Shown here: positions 26,155-37,585 of the stretch, piece by piece | Layout of the letters: each line of letters begins with the position of its first letter | Numbering within the stretch: the stretch's first letter is position 1 | NCBI GenBank assembly: GCA_039621445.1 | Contig: CP154954.1 | Coordinates: forward strand, 28,734,851-28,798,850 | Length of the DNA: 64,000 nucleotides | Direction: 5' to 3' | Source of the DNA: Euglena gracilis | Lineage: Eukaryota > Euglenida > Euglenophyceae > Euglenales | Position numbers and translations under genes: made by a program | The notes under the pieces: generated by a model | What the model was told of the DNA's origin: nothing | What the model saw: the letters and a program-made list of their open reading frames with translations, nothing else | Databases searched by the model: none

Positions 26155-26213
26155 CAGGGTTTTTTTTTAGTCCAAGGACCCCACCCTCCCCCCTGGTCTT
26201 AAAAAATCCCCTG
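26155..26213. mobile_element. 59-bp hAT-like MITE, TSD GTGTAGAT
   Basis: The left end CAGGGTTTTTTTTTAGTCC and right end GGTCTTAAAAAATCCCCTG are inverted repeats around a short C-rich centre. GTGTAGAT is duplicated exactly at 26147-26154 and 26214-26221. It is the smallest member of the CAGG...CCTG group here. Confidence 0.85.
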
Positions 26214-26221
26214 GTGTAGAT

Positions 26222-29200
26222 CTTCACCATCTTATGCAGACAAAACCCTGGGGAAAGGCAAAAATTTGGTGTTTTTGGTCTTCCAAAACATGGGGTTTTG
26301 GTTGGTGGGTGGGTGGGTCGACTTCAGGGTCATGAGTGGGTAGGTTTTGGAAAAGTGGGTGGGCGGGTTTGAGCTGGGGAGAAAGTGCACTCCCGGACCC
26401 AGGTGGCCAAACTCGCACTGAAGGATTTTTTCTTTGGCAAGTTGCGCAATTGCGATTTCAAATCCCTGAGCATCAGCACCCTCAGCTGGTAAAACAAAAT
26501 ATGCAAAATGCACATCTCGCATTTCACATTAAGAAACACGAAGGTTTCGAACTAGTTATTCTAACTCTGCAGCAGATTCATGTTCTTGTCTGTCAAATAG
26601 GTGGGTTGCACACTCTGACCATGACGTCCATGGGTTTGGCGCGTCTGTGCTGCCTGCATTTGCCGGGTGCTGGATACCTGTTTGATGGGGACCAGTTTTC
26701 CACCATTGGACAATGTCATGGTTGCACAAATTTACATGAGCTCGGTTTGTGCAAATGTGCGCACATCAACTGTTCGACCTCATCCTCTGTCCCCAACTCA
26801 CGGTCTTTGCCGCACCCTAGAAGCGTGAAACCTAGGGTATTTATGACTGTTGTTCAGGGGAACCCAGGAGTGTTTGATGTGCAAAATTGCGTGCACCGAC
26901 GTGCTTCTTTGTCCACGCCATGGAAGCATGAATCGTTCCCAGAAAGTTGTGCGATCCCCTCTCCGGTCGCAGTTCAATAATTTGGCCGAACACAAGCCCT
27001 CTGAAAGTTTGGTGGGAGTTCCCGACCAGATGAATTCGATTTTTTTTAAGTTTTGTGACCCGGTCCCGGCCAAGCCTCCCCCAGGGGGGGGTTGGGCTGG
27101 GACGAGGGGGGGGGAATATGCAACTTGCATAATTTTCATTTTTTTGCATACCTCCCCCCCCCTTGTCTAAGCACCACCCTTGTCTAAGCACCCCCCCCCC
27201 GGTTCTTACCCATCTTTTTAAAGGTCATCGTCACGGGGAGGTTTATTTTGTGTGCATTTTTAAGGGAAATTTCTCAAAAATTTCGAAATTTCTGCAACTT
27301 CTGAGACCTGATTTGGTGAGGTATTGTTGATTTCTGCATCCAAATGTGTGTAAGTTCAACAGTGCACCTTCAAATTAAGGGGAATTTTTCCTTTTTGGCG
27401 CGAAGCGCCGGATTTTTTTTGCAGTCAAAATTTTCCCCCTTGTCTAAGCACCACCCCCCTGGTTCTTACCCATATTTTGGCAAAATAAGCACCCCCCCCC
27501 CCCCCGGTTCTTACCCATCTTTTCCGGTTCTTAGACAAGGGGGGGGGGTAATCAGGTTTTTCCGAACTTTGCATTTTTTTTGCATTTTTTTTCATTTTTT
27601 TTGCATAAAATATTTTGCCCTGGAAAATTTTTTTGTAGTTGGTCGCCATATGTTTGCCTTTTTTTGCATTTTCTTTGCATTTTTTGCATAAAATTTTTTG
27701 TCCTGGAAAATGTTTTGTAGTTGGTCGCCATATGTCATGTTTTGTCTCAGGTCCCTTTGCAGTTGCCTGGGGTTTTTGGGGTCTCAGTGCTTGCCGTTGT
27801 CTTCCAGGAGGTCTTCTTTGCAAATCATTGACAGGTATACACCGGCATTGTCACATGTCTATGGATTTTAGGCAGCAACTCTGTTATATTCCAACCTTTT
27901 CTCAGGGGTTTTTTTGCAAGTTGCATTTTTTTTTGCAGTTTTTTTTGCATTTTTTTGCATTTTTTTGCATTTTTTTGACTTGCATAATTTGAAGCCAAGT
28001 TGCATTCCCCCCCCCTGCTGAGTGGGTACCCCACTGCAGGAGGGGATTCTTTTGGAGAGTAGAGCCAGAGTTGATTTGCTTTGCATTTAAAAGAATAAAA
28101 CTCCTTCCTATGGGGGGAGATGGGCACAGCTTACGTCGGGGAAAGATTGGTGCCAATGCACCATTTGAGCAGTTGCATTTGTCGCCCTTTTGCGCAACTG
28201 CACACACTGCGCCCAACGGTTTTTGCAAAACCCAAAGCGGATGGTGTTGATGAGGCGGCGATTGGAAGGTTCCTAAACACGCATTCCAGGCGTGCGTGCC
28301 CCGCATGCTGTGCGGACACCTGCTCCGGGGCACCCTGAACCATCAAAGCCTTTGCATTTCTTTTTCCGGTCCCAGGGCACCAGACCACCTCTTGATTGCC
28401 TTGTACGGGTTTGGTGTTGTATCCCAAGGTGTTGACGGATTTCTTGGGTGACCGGAAACTTGGCCACCGGCACCCATGCTGAATGGCTTCGCTTTTTGGC
28501 TTGTCATGTTTGAAAGTTCATTGCAATGCACTTGGGAAGTTGTCATCAAAAGCTTGTGCCACCTAGCTTGCATGGGGAGAAATGTTCTTTAACGAAGTGA
28601 TCTTTCGACCTGGCCCGTGAAAAGGTTCCTCGCCGGGCCTCGCAGCGCCCTGCTCGCAGAATTGCGGTGCAGCGAATGCAGCACTTTATTTTGGAATCCG
28701 GAAACGTTGCGAAGGGTCATCTCGTCTCAACCACTGTGCCGTTTCTGGGTTGCAACCTGTAGACAGGGGTCCCCAGTCTTTTAATCACTTTAGGATGGCA
28801 AGGGTTGCATTTCATCTTTCTGCCATCCAAACAAATGAATATTTTTGCAAATTTACAGCGTTTCTGTATCTCCAAATGAACATTTTTGGATGGTCATTAT
28901 TTGGAGTAACAGGGAAAGGGTTTCGTTAAGTAATGAATTCTTGAGCAATGTTTTGGGCCGGCTGATTGGGAGCATGGCAATGCCCAATAGGAGCAGTTTG
29001 TGCCTGCAAATCCGAAACAGCGAGTGCATGGTATGTGCTGCGAGCAGTGAAACTCGTGAAGTACAATTGTGTGCCAGAACAATTGCATTGCTGGAATATT
29101 CGGGCAGATGGCCACAAAGATGACACGAAGACGGGACACATGGAACGCAGGTCCGCATGCATATTCGAAATGAAGGAATCCCTGCAGTGTTGACGAGATG

Positions 29201-29249
29201 GCCCTCTGCCCGTTTTGCTTGTGTCGCTTTGTCCCTCTGCCGCTGCCGG
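26222..29249. other. Stretch without a supportable gene
   Basis: It holds the second copy of the TTGTCTAAGCACC repeat (27150-27550) with an inverted CCCCTTGTCTAAG...CTTAGACAAGGGG pair at 27437-27549. A TTTTTTGCATTTTTT block (27560-27980) contains a ~95-bp tandem duplication centred on TTGTAGTTGGTCGCCATATG. Scattered open frames at 26340-26980, 28120-28340 and 28845-29120 have no coding bias and no family I recognise. Confidence 0.45.
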
Positions 29250-30867
29250 CAGGCATTATTTTTTTTTAAGGCGAGATTTCTCAAAATATTTTAAGGCGTT
29301 TTTTAAGGTTTTTTAAGGTTTTTTAAGGCATTTTGAGGAATTTTAAAAAGTTTTAAGGTTTTTTAAGGCATTTTTTTACTCAGGTAAAATCTCAGACCCC
29401 GAAGATGGCCCGATGGCTTCAGACTCCTGTGGCTTCGGAACGCCCAAGGAAGAAGCCTTGGGTGAAGCATGGGATCAGGGCGGTCCATGAGGGACAGTTA
29501 TTGCCATTTTAGGCATTTTAGGAATTTTAGGCCATTCTAGGAATTTTAGGAATTTTAGGCCATTTTAGCTCTGGGTTCCTGCACATGGGTCCCAAAATGG
29601 GCCAAAAAAACATCCGGTGCCGAAGGAAAAATTATTTCGGGTCCAAAACTGCCCTGGAGGGGCAGTCCTTAAGGGGCAGTTAACTATTTTAGAACTTTTT
29701 CCTCAAAAAATGGCCATTAAACTCCCTCAAACCCCCATTTTTCACACCTTCCAAAAAATCAACGTTTTCTCAAAATTTTGAATTTGAGAGTTTTTTTGAA
29801 GCAAACAAAATGCCATTGAAAATCCAACAAATTTGACAGAGGAAAAGTGTCAGTAAAATTTGATTGTGCCAAAATTTGGTCCACCTTTTTTGACCTTCGT
29901 TAGTTTCCCCCCCCTAAAACTACCAAATTTAACCCTGAAATCTTTGAGTTTTTTTGTGTCAAAATCAACATTTCTCAAAATTTTAATTTTGAGAGATTTT
30001 GGAAGCAAAAAAATGCCACTGAACATCCAAAAAAATTCCAAGGGAAAAATGTCAGTAAAATTTGACTGTTCCAAAATTTGGTCCCATTTTTTTTGACCTG
30101 CATTTTTTGACCCCCCTCCTAAAAACTAGCAATTTTCATCCCTAAAATTTTGGTGATTTTTTTTGGGAAAATGTAATTTTCCATCAAAAAATCAACCATG
30201 CATTTTGGGTTCATTTTTCAATGTATTTTTTAAAAATTTTCCCATACCAAAATCCCCTTTTCCTTAATTTTTGGTTGGGAAAAAAAGTGGGAAAAACTCG
30301 CGGAATCACTGCTCAATTGGAGAATGCACTGTTTCGCTGCTTGAAATTCTGTGGCAAGTGTGGGAAACTGCTGTAGTAAGTTGTCCCAAATCGGGATTTT
30401 TTTGTTGTTCATGCAACTTTTGCTGCAATTGCACTTTTGAGCAATTTGGGTTGACTCCTCTAAGAATGTCTCAAGTAATTCAAATCAAGACAGATGTGGT
30501 TGAAAGTTTTGCTTATTCTGGCCGTGTGTCACAGCTTTTGGTGAACCGAGGCCAACCGAACTATGCCAGAAACCTTGGCAAACAATCCGGTTTTCATATT
30601 GTTTGTTCACAACCGCTTCTGCATTGACTGGCTTTATGCGGGGTTTCAGGCATGCCATTATTTGTTTGGTGCAAGAAAAAAATTCCCAGGGAAAATTTTT
30701 AAGGTTTTTTAAGGTCATCACGGGAAAGAAAAAATTCCCCGGGGTGATTTTTTTAAGGTTTTTTAAGGTTTTTTAAGGTTTTTTAAGGCATTTTGGCAAA
30801 AAAAATTTAAAGGTTTTTTAAGGTTTTTTAAGGTTTTTTAAGGCGCCTTAAAAAATAATAATGCCTG
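29250..30867 (-). mobile_element. 1.6-kb hAT-like element, near-perfect 8-bp TSD
   Basis: The left end CAGGCATTATTTTTTTTTAA and the right end (reverse complement CAGGCATTATTATTTTTTAA) match, and both continue into AAGGCG. GCTGCCGG (29242-29249) and GCTGCCGC (30868-30875) flank it, matching at 7 of 8 bases. Both subterminal regions carry arrays of TTTTTTAAGG, as expected of transposase-binding repeats. A possible hAT dimerisation-domain remnant lies on the - strand. The middle holds two diverged copies of the ~350-bp unit found in the element at 51162. Confidence 0.82.
30230..30412 (-). pseudogene. Possible hAT transposase C-terminal (dimerisation) remnant
   Basis: The - strand frame reads IPIWDNLLQQFPTLATEFQA then AKQCILQLSSDSASFSHFFS. 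This follows the hAT C-terminal dimerisation pattern: W, then YPxLAxxAxxxLxI, then SSxxxER.FS. The ER dipeptide is not kept. It lies inside an element whose ends and target duplication are independently hAT-like. It is short and isolated, with no other transposase domain recognised, so it is a decayed fragment at best. Confidence 0.45.
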
Positions 30868-30875
30868 GCTGCCGC

Positions 30876-32400
30876 CACGTTGTCCGATGTGTTGCAGGGC
30901 CTCAGGCGACTGGAAGTGCCCTTCTCCCCTCTTTCTGTCCTCTTGTGCTGGCCTGGTTCTGTCCCTTGTGCGGGCTCGAAACTGATGGGGCCCTGCACAG
31001 TGCGGCCAGGTGGCCGTGGGGGGTGGAATCATGGAAAGTGGTCCCTATCCAACCAACTCAAAAAAAATCAAACTTTTTTTTTGATTTTGAACGGTCGATG
31101 CCCAGACAATCCTTTGACCGTCCTATTTTAAAAAAAACATCAAATTACCTGAAGAGACAACAAAAAAAACCCTCAAAAATAGAAAAAACTTGAAAATTTC
31201 CGCTTAAGAATAATCCATCCTGCCCAACTAGGGTTAATACACAGGGGGAACCCGAATAAACGGGTCCCGCCGATGCATCAACCCAAGTTGAGGAGCTCTT
31301 TGGGTTCTAACACAGCGGCGTTGAGCACCGAGAATCGCGACCCGAACCTTTTAAATGACCTGTTCCATTTCAAGGCACATCATCATGAGGCGCACCATTT
31401 CAGTTTGAAGTGAAGTATCACGCCGTCGTGGGACACGATCATTTATTGTTGTTCCATTTCAGGTTCATTGCCTTGGGGCATGAGAGGTGCCGAGAGCATT
31501 CCAGCGATACCGAAAGCATGTTTTCCCCTGGAGTTGGCCTTTTTCACCGAGGTTTTGCAACTTCAATTTTGCTGTTGGGGGAAAAAAATTGCCAGTGATT
31601 TTTTGAAGGCTTTGAAGGTTTTAAAAAAAATTCTAAGGCATTTTGTCAAAATTTTATGGTTTTTGAGGGGGTTCAAAAGGTTTTTCTTAAAGATTTTTAA
31701 AAGCCTCGAAAATAATCCCCATTGGGCAGCTCTTTGGATTCACTGGCATCCTTGAGGGGCCGAACTATTAAACAAATATGCACACACAATGCAACTGCAA
31801 TCTTACACGCTTCTAGACCCCTCCTCGTTACATGCCCTCTTGGTCCCCCTAAGGTTGGCCCTTGGCCCCCTGGCCTTACCTTCAATCATGGACAGGCCAA
31901 GCGCCCGGAGGGGGGTACCCAACTTCGTCATTGGTTCTTGGCATTTGGCTCCCGATGAGCATTTTGCCGTTGTGTCTTCTGAAGGGCCCATCGGACCTTG
32001 ACTGGTGTGCCAAACCCTGGCCTCCTTTCTGCGATTGCAGGCCCAGCGGCCGAGGCGCATTTGCTTTCTGCGCTGTACGATATCAACAAAAGGTACCACG
32101 AACTCACACACACGATGTTCACAGTCGACACAGTCTGTCCCGGGCGCAGGATCCTGCTTGCTTTCAGCATCTCCCAACTGTGGTTTACGGATTGAAACAA
32201 TGCCGAAGCTGAAAGATGAAGATGATTTGACACCTCGATTGGGGTTCGTGAACAAACGTTAACTGATGGTTCATCTGTCCAGAATGGTGCCGTCCCAAGT
32301 TTTGATAACAGCTTGATGCGGATACCCAAAACAATAACTGTCGCTCCGCCGGAAATGTCTCGTCCATGCAACGTTTGGAAACCCATCCAGAGGCATTTGG
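30876..32400. other. Stretch without a supportable gene
   Basis: T-rich AAGGTTTT/TTTTGAAGG repeats at 31600-31720 resemble the subterminal repeats of the hAT-like element but lack its ends. The remaining frames show no coding bias. Confidence 0.4.
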
Positions 32401-32426
32401 ATCCGGCAGGGGGTGTGGGGTTTGCC

Positions 32427-32464
32427 ATGGGTGCACCGCGGGGACTTGGGTCCGCGTTCCACAG
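32427..32464 (+). CDS. Possible start exon
   Basis: ATG at 32427 in GCCATGG context reads MGAPRGLGSAFH to a CACAG|GTTTGA donor, phase 2. It joins in phase to an acceptor at 32530. Confidence 0.3.
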
Positions 32465-35400
32465 GTTTGAGGGGCGGGTGGCTGGGAGGGGGTTGCTGCC
32501 GCCCACTCCGGCCGCCCCTTCCCCCTTCAGGCACCCACCGGGGCACCCCGCGCCTGGTGGGGCTGCCGCGACGCCGGGCACAGGGTTTCCCACTGCCCCG
32601 GCCCCGGCGGAGGAGGGGTCCTCGCCCCTCCGTCTCCCCGCCCACCGCTCGCCCCCGCATCCCATGCAGGGTTCGATGTAAGACCCCCATCAGATAATAA
32701 GACCCCCGGCAACCCCCGGGTATCATTTTTCGCCTGAAGTCCCGGCCCGAGGGGGGGTACCATTTGGGGGGTATTTTTTCCCCAAATTTTCGAATTTTTT
32801 CGAAGATTCATAAAGGCTCAAAATAACACCCAAAGCCACCCTTTTGGGGGCAATTTGCAGTTTTCACAATATCGTCCTTTTTGGAGGCCAGATGGTCACA
32901 AAAATATTTTTGTTTGTTATTTATTGCCCTAATTCTGTTTTTCAACCACATTTTTTCGGGCGAAAATCACGGTCAGCGGCCCAACCAGGCTTCTTAGTCG
33001 GGGGGGGGGGTGCTAGGGGCAGGCACCCCATGGCACCCGATCCGACCCCCCCCCGGGGGGGGTAGGGTTTTGGGGGGTGCCTGCCCCTAGCAGGCACCCC
33101 CCTCCGACCCCGGCACCGAAGGCGCCGGGGGCCGGGAAAAGGCCATTCTCAATGACAATTTTCTGCCCCCCCGGACCCCTATCCCCCCAGGGGGAGGTGT
33201 GCCTGCAAGGGGCAGACACCCTATAGCACCCACCCACCCCCTCCCCCCTCGGTTGGTAAGCACAAGCATGGGCCCAAAACTCAGGCGTGTATTATTTTTT
33301 TTTGGTTCAAGGGCAATTGTCACCCCCCTCTGTGCCCTCTGTGTCACCCTGGGAATTTGTCACCCCGCTCCGTGCTGCCCAAATTGTCGCGCAACAATTA
33401 CCCGGGGGGGGGGGTGGGTATGTCAAACCCTGGTCCCATGCCTGGCGTGAGGCACTGCACCCCCTGGCGCTGGAGGCCCCCTGGTCGCCTTCTGACCCGG
33501 CACTGCTCTTCCGCTGGTTCAATGGCTGCTCAGCGGCGGCCATCCCGACTTGTGGGCCCCCCCGAGACTCGGCGCGGGGTTTGGCGGGGCGTGCTTGGCC
33601 CCCAGGTCTTGCCTGCAACTGCGGAGAAGGGCGGGCAAGCACCCCGCTCCCCCTAGCGCCAAACCCCGGCCCAGTTTCGGGGCTTCCATCCCCCTTCCCA
33701 TCTATTCTGTTCCCTTCCCTTCCGTCTCCTTCTCACGTTGTCTCTCTCTGGTCCGTCCCAGACCTTTGCTTAAGGATTTGCACAGTGGTCACCCCCCTCT
33801 CCCCGGGAGGGAGAGCTGGTCCAAAGTCGGCCAGTCCATTTTGCAGCACCCCTGGGGAGGGGGGGGGTTGCAAACTATTCCAGGTGGGGGAATTTTTTTC
33901 CAGTGACCGCTGCGAAGCGCCGGATGTTTTTTAAATCCCCAAAACGTGCCGGAAACCCTCATTTTGACGTTTTAGGGACAAAATCAGCAGAACACACCCG
34001 GTCAAATGCAAAGCGCCATGGAAAATACATTTTTTTTTCTGGCAAGGACCCCCCAGACCTCCTCGGGGGGGGAGGGGGAGGGGTCTCATTACTGAGCTTT
34101 CCCCAGTCGGTCAGTCCGTGACAGTCTCCCGCCCGTCGACCGGCCGGGATCCTTCAGCCAATGCCTGGCCCCTCCCCTCCACCCTACCCGCCCCCTGGGG
34201 CGCCGTCCAAGGGCCCCCACCCCCGGGCGGCCGAGGGGGGCCAGCGGGAGGCCGGCATCCCGCCCAGATTTTCATTTTGTGCGTTGCAGAATTTTTGTGA
34301 CCGCGTGCGCCGCGGAATTTTTTTTCTGTGCGCCGCCGCAAACTTCGTCGCGGTGTACTAATTGAAAGCCTGTCCCGCCGCCGCCCTGCTGGCCCCCCCC
34401 TGTCCCGCTCACGCGGTGCGCCTTGCCCTACCTCAAACGCTTTGGCATTCCGGTGGCCTATGGCTTCCATCACAAGTCCGGGCTGGGGCAGCTGCTGCAG
34501 GTCGCGTTTGCGGGTGCGTTGCGTCTGGGGCCCGCTGTCACCTCCGGGGAGGTCATGGGAGGCCTCCGCTTCTGCTCACTGGCCTCCAGAGCGTGAGCAT
34601 TGGGGGGTTGGCTCAGTTGTCCATTTTCCTGCACAGTATTGAAGCCCAGATAAAAAGAGAAATTGATTTGATTTATCTGGGTGAGCTTTCTGCCCCATAT
34701 GGTTCAAAGCGCCCACATTCAGGTTAGTAGGTGTCGGGTGCTGTGGAGGAGGGGGTGGGTATGGTGGTGTTCAGAGTTTGAAGAGATGTGGGGGATTGGG
34801 GGATTTGTGTACAGTTTTTTTTGTGCTTTTTTTTGGGTTTTTTTTTACAGTGAGGGGGAACGTCCAAGGAGTGTTCACCACCCGAGACACAGGAAAGGAA
34901 ATTTGGGGAAATTTGGTCCCCAACATGCAGAAGGGAGTTGTGGTTTAGGGGAAGGATCCGGGGCTTCCCTACCCCAATGAGGCCGAAGATCAATTCAGCA
35001 TTTGGACCAGGCTTATACTATGTTTGACACATTTTCCAAAAGCTTGAGTGCCAAACGCCAGAGGGGGCATTCAAGCTTTCGGAAAATGTGTCACAACCTC
35101 CTGCTTGCATGCAAACTTTTACCCTGAAGTTGTCTGCCATTCCTGCACCCCCCCCCCCAATGGAACAGGAGTGCACAACAAGAGTACCGCCCCCATCCCT
35201 CGAAGCAGATGTGTGGGCAGCAACCTGCCCTCCTGGGGAGGGGCCTTGGGACATGATCTAAAGTGCGGCCGGCAGACCAAATCCATACATTGCAAACGTT
35301 GGCCAAAAAGCCTGACCTGTCTTTGGCCCCTGCTCTCGGGCAGGACACGCCCTGAAGGGGGCAGGGGCGTTGAATGCTCCATCCCCCGGTGGAACCACCC

Positions 35401-37208
35401 CAATCCCTGCAGCGCCCCACTGCGGCTGCCAAGGCTGCCAGGGTTTCGCCTCCCCGGGCAATGGTGTGCACCGCTCCGCTGCAGCGCTCTGGGCTTCCTG
35501 GGGCCTCTCGACGGGGCGGGCCCGTCCTGTACATACCAGGCTTCTCTTTAAGTCAGAAGACCCCCCCCGGGGGAGGGGAGGTGGGGGGTCCGGGCCGGAC
35601 CCCCCCCGGGGGTCTTAAAAAGAAGCCTGGTACATACCACCCATGGCCCCCCTCCCTTCCTGCCACCGCAGTTGCTCTTCTGTGCTCCCTCATCCCATTC
35701 ACCGCCGGACCGCATTTTTCTGGCCACCCCGTTCACCGCGGACCGCATCTCTGGCCACACGTATGGTTTTTTGACTCCGCCCTGTCGCGTCCCAGAGACG
35801 CCTTTGCGGCCACACAGGAAGTTGTGCGCTTCGCAATACGTTTGAAAACCGGGAGCAGTTTTCTAAGAAAGGTGGCAACACAAAATCACAATGGAGACAC
35901 GTCAGGGATTTCGGAGCATGCCCCAGAAGGCTCCTGAAATTCCTGAACAGAAGAAGTTGGGGTTGCACATATTTGGGTGTATCCACTGGGGCGAGTCAAT
36001 TTCAAAGAGCTGCCCACCCCCCAACGGAGCGAGCGTCCACATCAAGAGCCTTGCTGTTTGGTTTCACAGGTTTCGCCGGGCCTCTGCAGAGGCTCCACCG
36101 CCGTTTGCTAATTGTTGTCGATGGTCCGAAAATTTGGAGCCTTTCTTCATGTTCATTGTGTGTGTTCATTGTTCGGTTCATGTTCATGCATTCCGGCTGT
36201 TTAAAGGAGGATATTTAGGGGATCCGAAAGAGTTGCTTAATTAGAATTCAAAACATGGCGTGGCACACCCAAGGTAAAAAGAAAGCAACCCCCCCCCCCG
36301 GAGTCCAGGAGTCCAATTTTGCAGGGAAATCACAACATGTGCAAAGAGAAGGCAGAGACCCCACAACGAATGAAGAGACCCATTGCAAAATTCTATGAAG
36401 GGAGAAACACTTCGGCACAAACAAGGGCAACAGAGGTCGGATTTCCCCATTTCCGCCGAGCCAAAAATTGTTCCCACCTTCTGGAAAGGTACCTCTCCTA
36501 TCCTCCATTATTTTCACTTTTCTCATTTCCTTTGGTTCCATTGTTTTTGGTCGGATGATTTTTCTCCTCCATTGAAACGTACTCTGTTTTTCTATCCATC
36601 GAAGTGAAACGCGGTGAGTGATCTTTGGGGGGGCAACGGTTCAAATTTTGAGACCAGGACAAATTTTAAGAAGCCCCCCCCCCCCAATGGCCGTGCTGGC
36701 CCTCTACTGCCATTTCTTTTGTGAAACTGGTGCCCATTCTGTTGCTTGGTTCTCTGGGAGGGGAGCTCCCAGCGCAGTTTACAGATGTGAACTATTTCAG
36801 AATAGCAAGTTTTCTTCAACGTCGAATGGAAGCACATGAATGGAAAGCACATTTCTTATGATCATTAAGTGGCGGCGTACAACAACAACCTTGCCCCCCC
36901 CCCAGGCCCGAGCAGTTGAATTGGGGTCGTATGGTGGGACCCGGGTTCCATTTTCCAGATTTTTCGGCCTGGTTTGCGAAAAAAAAAATCCTTTTTGAAC
37001 ACACAGAACACCGAAGCCAAGAAAGAAAAGCGATTTCCCCCGTTCGATTTTGGAGGGAACAAAACAGTGGGTGTTTTCTCAGGGAAACGCTCAAAGGTGC
37101 CATTGTGCAGCTTTTCCTGTGACTTTCCGCCCTTTGTGGCAGACACTGTTGGGCTGGCTGGGGGGCACCACCGCCAGGCTGGTCACTGACGCCCGGGGAA
37201 ACGGTGCT
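32427..37208 (+). CDS. Set of unidentified GC-rich exons upstream of the oxidoreductase gene
   Basis: Candidate exons are 32427-32464 (with ATG), 32531-32674, ~33435-33605, ~34156-34280, 34369-34592, 35413-35528, 35672-35760 and 37143-37208. Phases agree for 32464/32531, 34592/35413, 35528/35672 and 35760/37143, and the last agrees with the oxidoreductase start exon, but the 33.4-34.4 kb joins are uncertain. The only segment that looks like an ordered domain is 34369-34592. This could be a separate gene, two genes, or an N-terminal extension of the oxidoreductase gene. The family is not recognised. Confidence 0.35.
32531..32674 (+). CDS. Pro/Ala-rich exon
   Basis: The acceptor CCCTTCAG| is at 32530. 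The frame reads HPPGHPAPGGAAATPGTGFP then TAPAPAEEGSSPLRLPAH, is G/C-biased and looks disordered. The likely donor is CAGG|GTTCGA, phase 1. A second frame is nearly as biased. Confidence 0.3.
32986..33270. mobile_element. hAT-like MITE, TSD GGCCCAAM
   Basis: The left end CAGGCTTCTTAGTC and right end GGTAAGCACAAGCATG are imperfect inverted repeats. GGCCCAAC (32978-32985) and GGCCCAAA (33271-33278) match at 7 of 8 bases. The interior has C/G runs and GCACCGAAGGCGCC. The more diverged ends make this call weaker than for its relatives. Confidence 0.6.
33435..33605 (+). CDS. Putative exon
   Basis: This frame reads EALHPLALEAPWSPSDPALL then FRWFNGCSAAAIPTCGPPRD, with the best third-position bias of the three, and ends at a CCCCAG|GTCTTG donor, phase 1. 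The acceptor is unclear. Confidence 0.35.
33760..34110. mobile_element. Second copy of the 23176 MITE family
   Basis: It starts CAGACCTTTGCTTAAGGATT, shares GGAATTTTTTTCCAGTGACC and a GCTGCGAAGCGCCGGA hairpin with 23176-23582, and has the same C/G-run pattern. The right end is degenerate and no exact target duplication is visible. Confidence 0.55.
34369..34592 (+). CDS. Exon with YLKRFGIPVAYGFHHKSGLG segment
   Basis: The frame lacks an early Met but is open and strongly G/C-biased. It reads PYLKRFGIPVAYGFHHKSGL then GQLLQVAFAGALRLGPAVTS and GEVMGGLRFCSLASR. The donor AGAGC|GTGAGC at 34593 is near consensus, phase 2; reading through stops at once. It looks like part of a globular domain, but the family is not recognised. 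Confidence 0.5.
35413..35528 (+). CDS. Putative exon, Leu/Pro-rich
   Basis: The acceptor ATCCCTGCAG| is at 35412, phase 2, matching the previous exon. It reads APLRLPRLPGFRLPGQWCAP then LRCSALGFLGPLDGAGPS. The donor T|GTACAT at 35529 is phase 1. That GTACATAC is the duplicated target of the MITE that follows immediately. Confidence 0.4.
35537..35629. mobile_element. 93-bp hAT-like MITE, TSD GTACATAC
   Basis: The left end CAGGCTTCTCTTTAAGTC and right end CTTAAAAAGAAGCCTG are inverted. GTACATAC is duplicated exactly at 35529-35536 and 35630-35637. It shares ends with the elements at 13425 and 63562 but has lost most of the interior. Confidence 0.88.
35672..35760 (+). CDS. Putative exon
   Basis: The acceptor TGCCACCGCAG| is at 35671, phase 1, agreeing with the exon ending at 35528. 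It reads ALLCSLIPFTAGPHFSGHPV and then a short tandem repeat of GGACCGCAT-TCTGGCCAC. The donor CCACAC|GTATGG is phase 0. It could continue past this donor as RPRDAFAATQEVVRFAIR. Confidence 0.35.
37143..37208 (+). CDS. Putative 22-codon exon
   Basis: The acceptor TTTGTGGCAG| and donor GGTGCT|GTAAGA bracket an open phase-0 segment, TLLGWLGGTTARLVTDARGN, with strong G/C third positions. It would join in phase to the exon at 37511 if the oxidoreductase Met at 37505 is not the true start. Confidence 0.5.
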
Positions 37209-37504
37209 GTAAGAGGGGGGGGGGCAGAGTCCAGCCCCAAACCCCACCCTTTCACCAGTTGCTAAATGAAATGATGTGCACGGTTTCCCATCAACTTGAG
37301 TTTGCCCCGGGTCAGGGAACAGAGTCCACTCGGGGGACAGAAACCATGTCACTGCTGGCGGGAGCACCCCAACCCACCTTGGGCTGGGTGACAGGGCCCC
37401 TCCCTTCCCCCGACTCCTTCGGGCGACTCCACGGGCGGGTCCGCCCAGCCGCTGTCCACAGAGCACCCCCGACCCATTCCCGCCGCCCTCCCCCTCCCCC
37501 TGCC

Positions 37505-37585
37505 ATGCAGTGGCGGCTGCCGCGGCTTGCGACCGCTGTTGGGCGACAGCTGCGGTCTCTCACCTCCGCGATGAAGGCAGTCCAG
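37505..37585 (+). CDS. Quinone oxidoreductase exon 1 (leader + MKAVQ)
   Basis: ATG at 37505 reads MQWRLPRLATAVGRQLRSLT then SAMKAVQ. The last five residues are the usual start of zeta-crystallin-like proteins. The leader lacks acidic residues and is Arg-rich, as in mitochondrial presequences. The donor CAG|GTCTGC is phase 0 and followed by C10. CCATGCAG also forms an acceptor, so this could be an internal exon. Confidence 0.8.

Noticed and set aside
33780-34000. Bacterial-type intrinsic terminators (GC hairpin plus T-run)
   Set aside because: These hairpins sit inside transposon-like repeats of a nuclear genome; the shape alone does not make them terminators.
35790-35850. DAFAATQEVVRFAI resembling the SNM1 C-terminal QQEVIRFAI motif
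   Set aside because: It lies 23 kb upstream of the HxHxDH exon on the same strand, the wrong order for that gene, and no neighbouring SNM1 motif accompanies it; likely chance.
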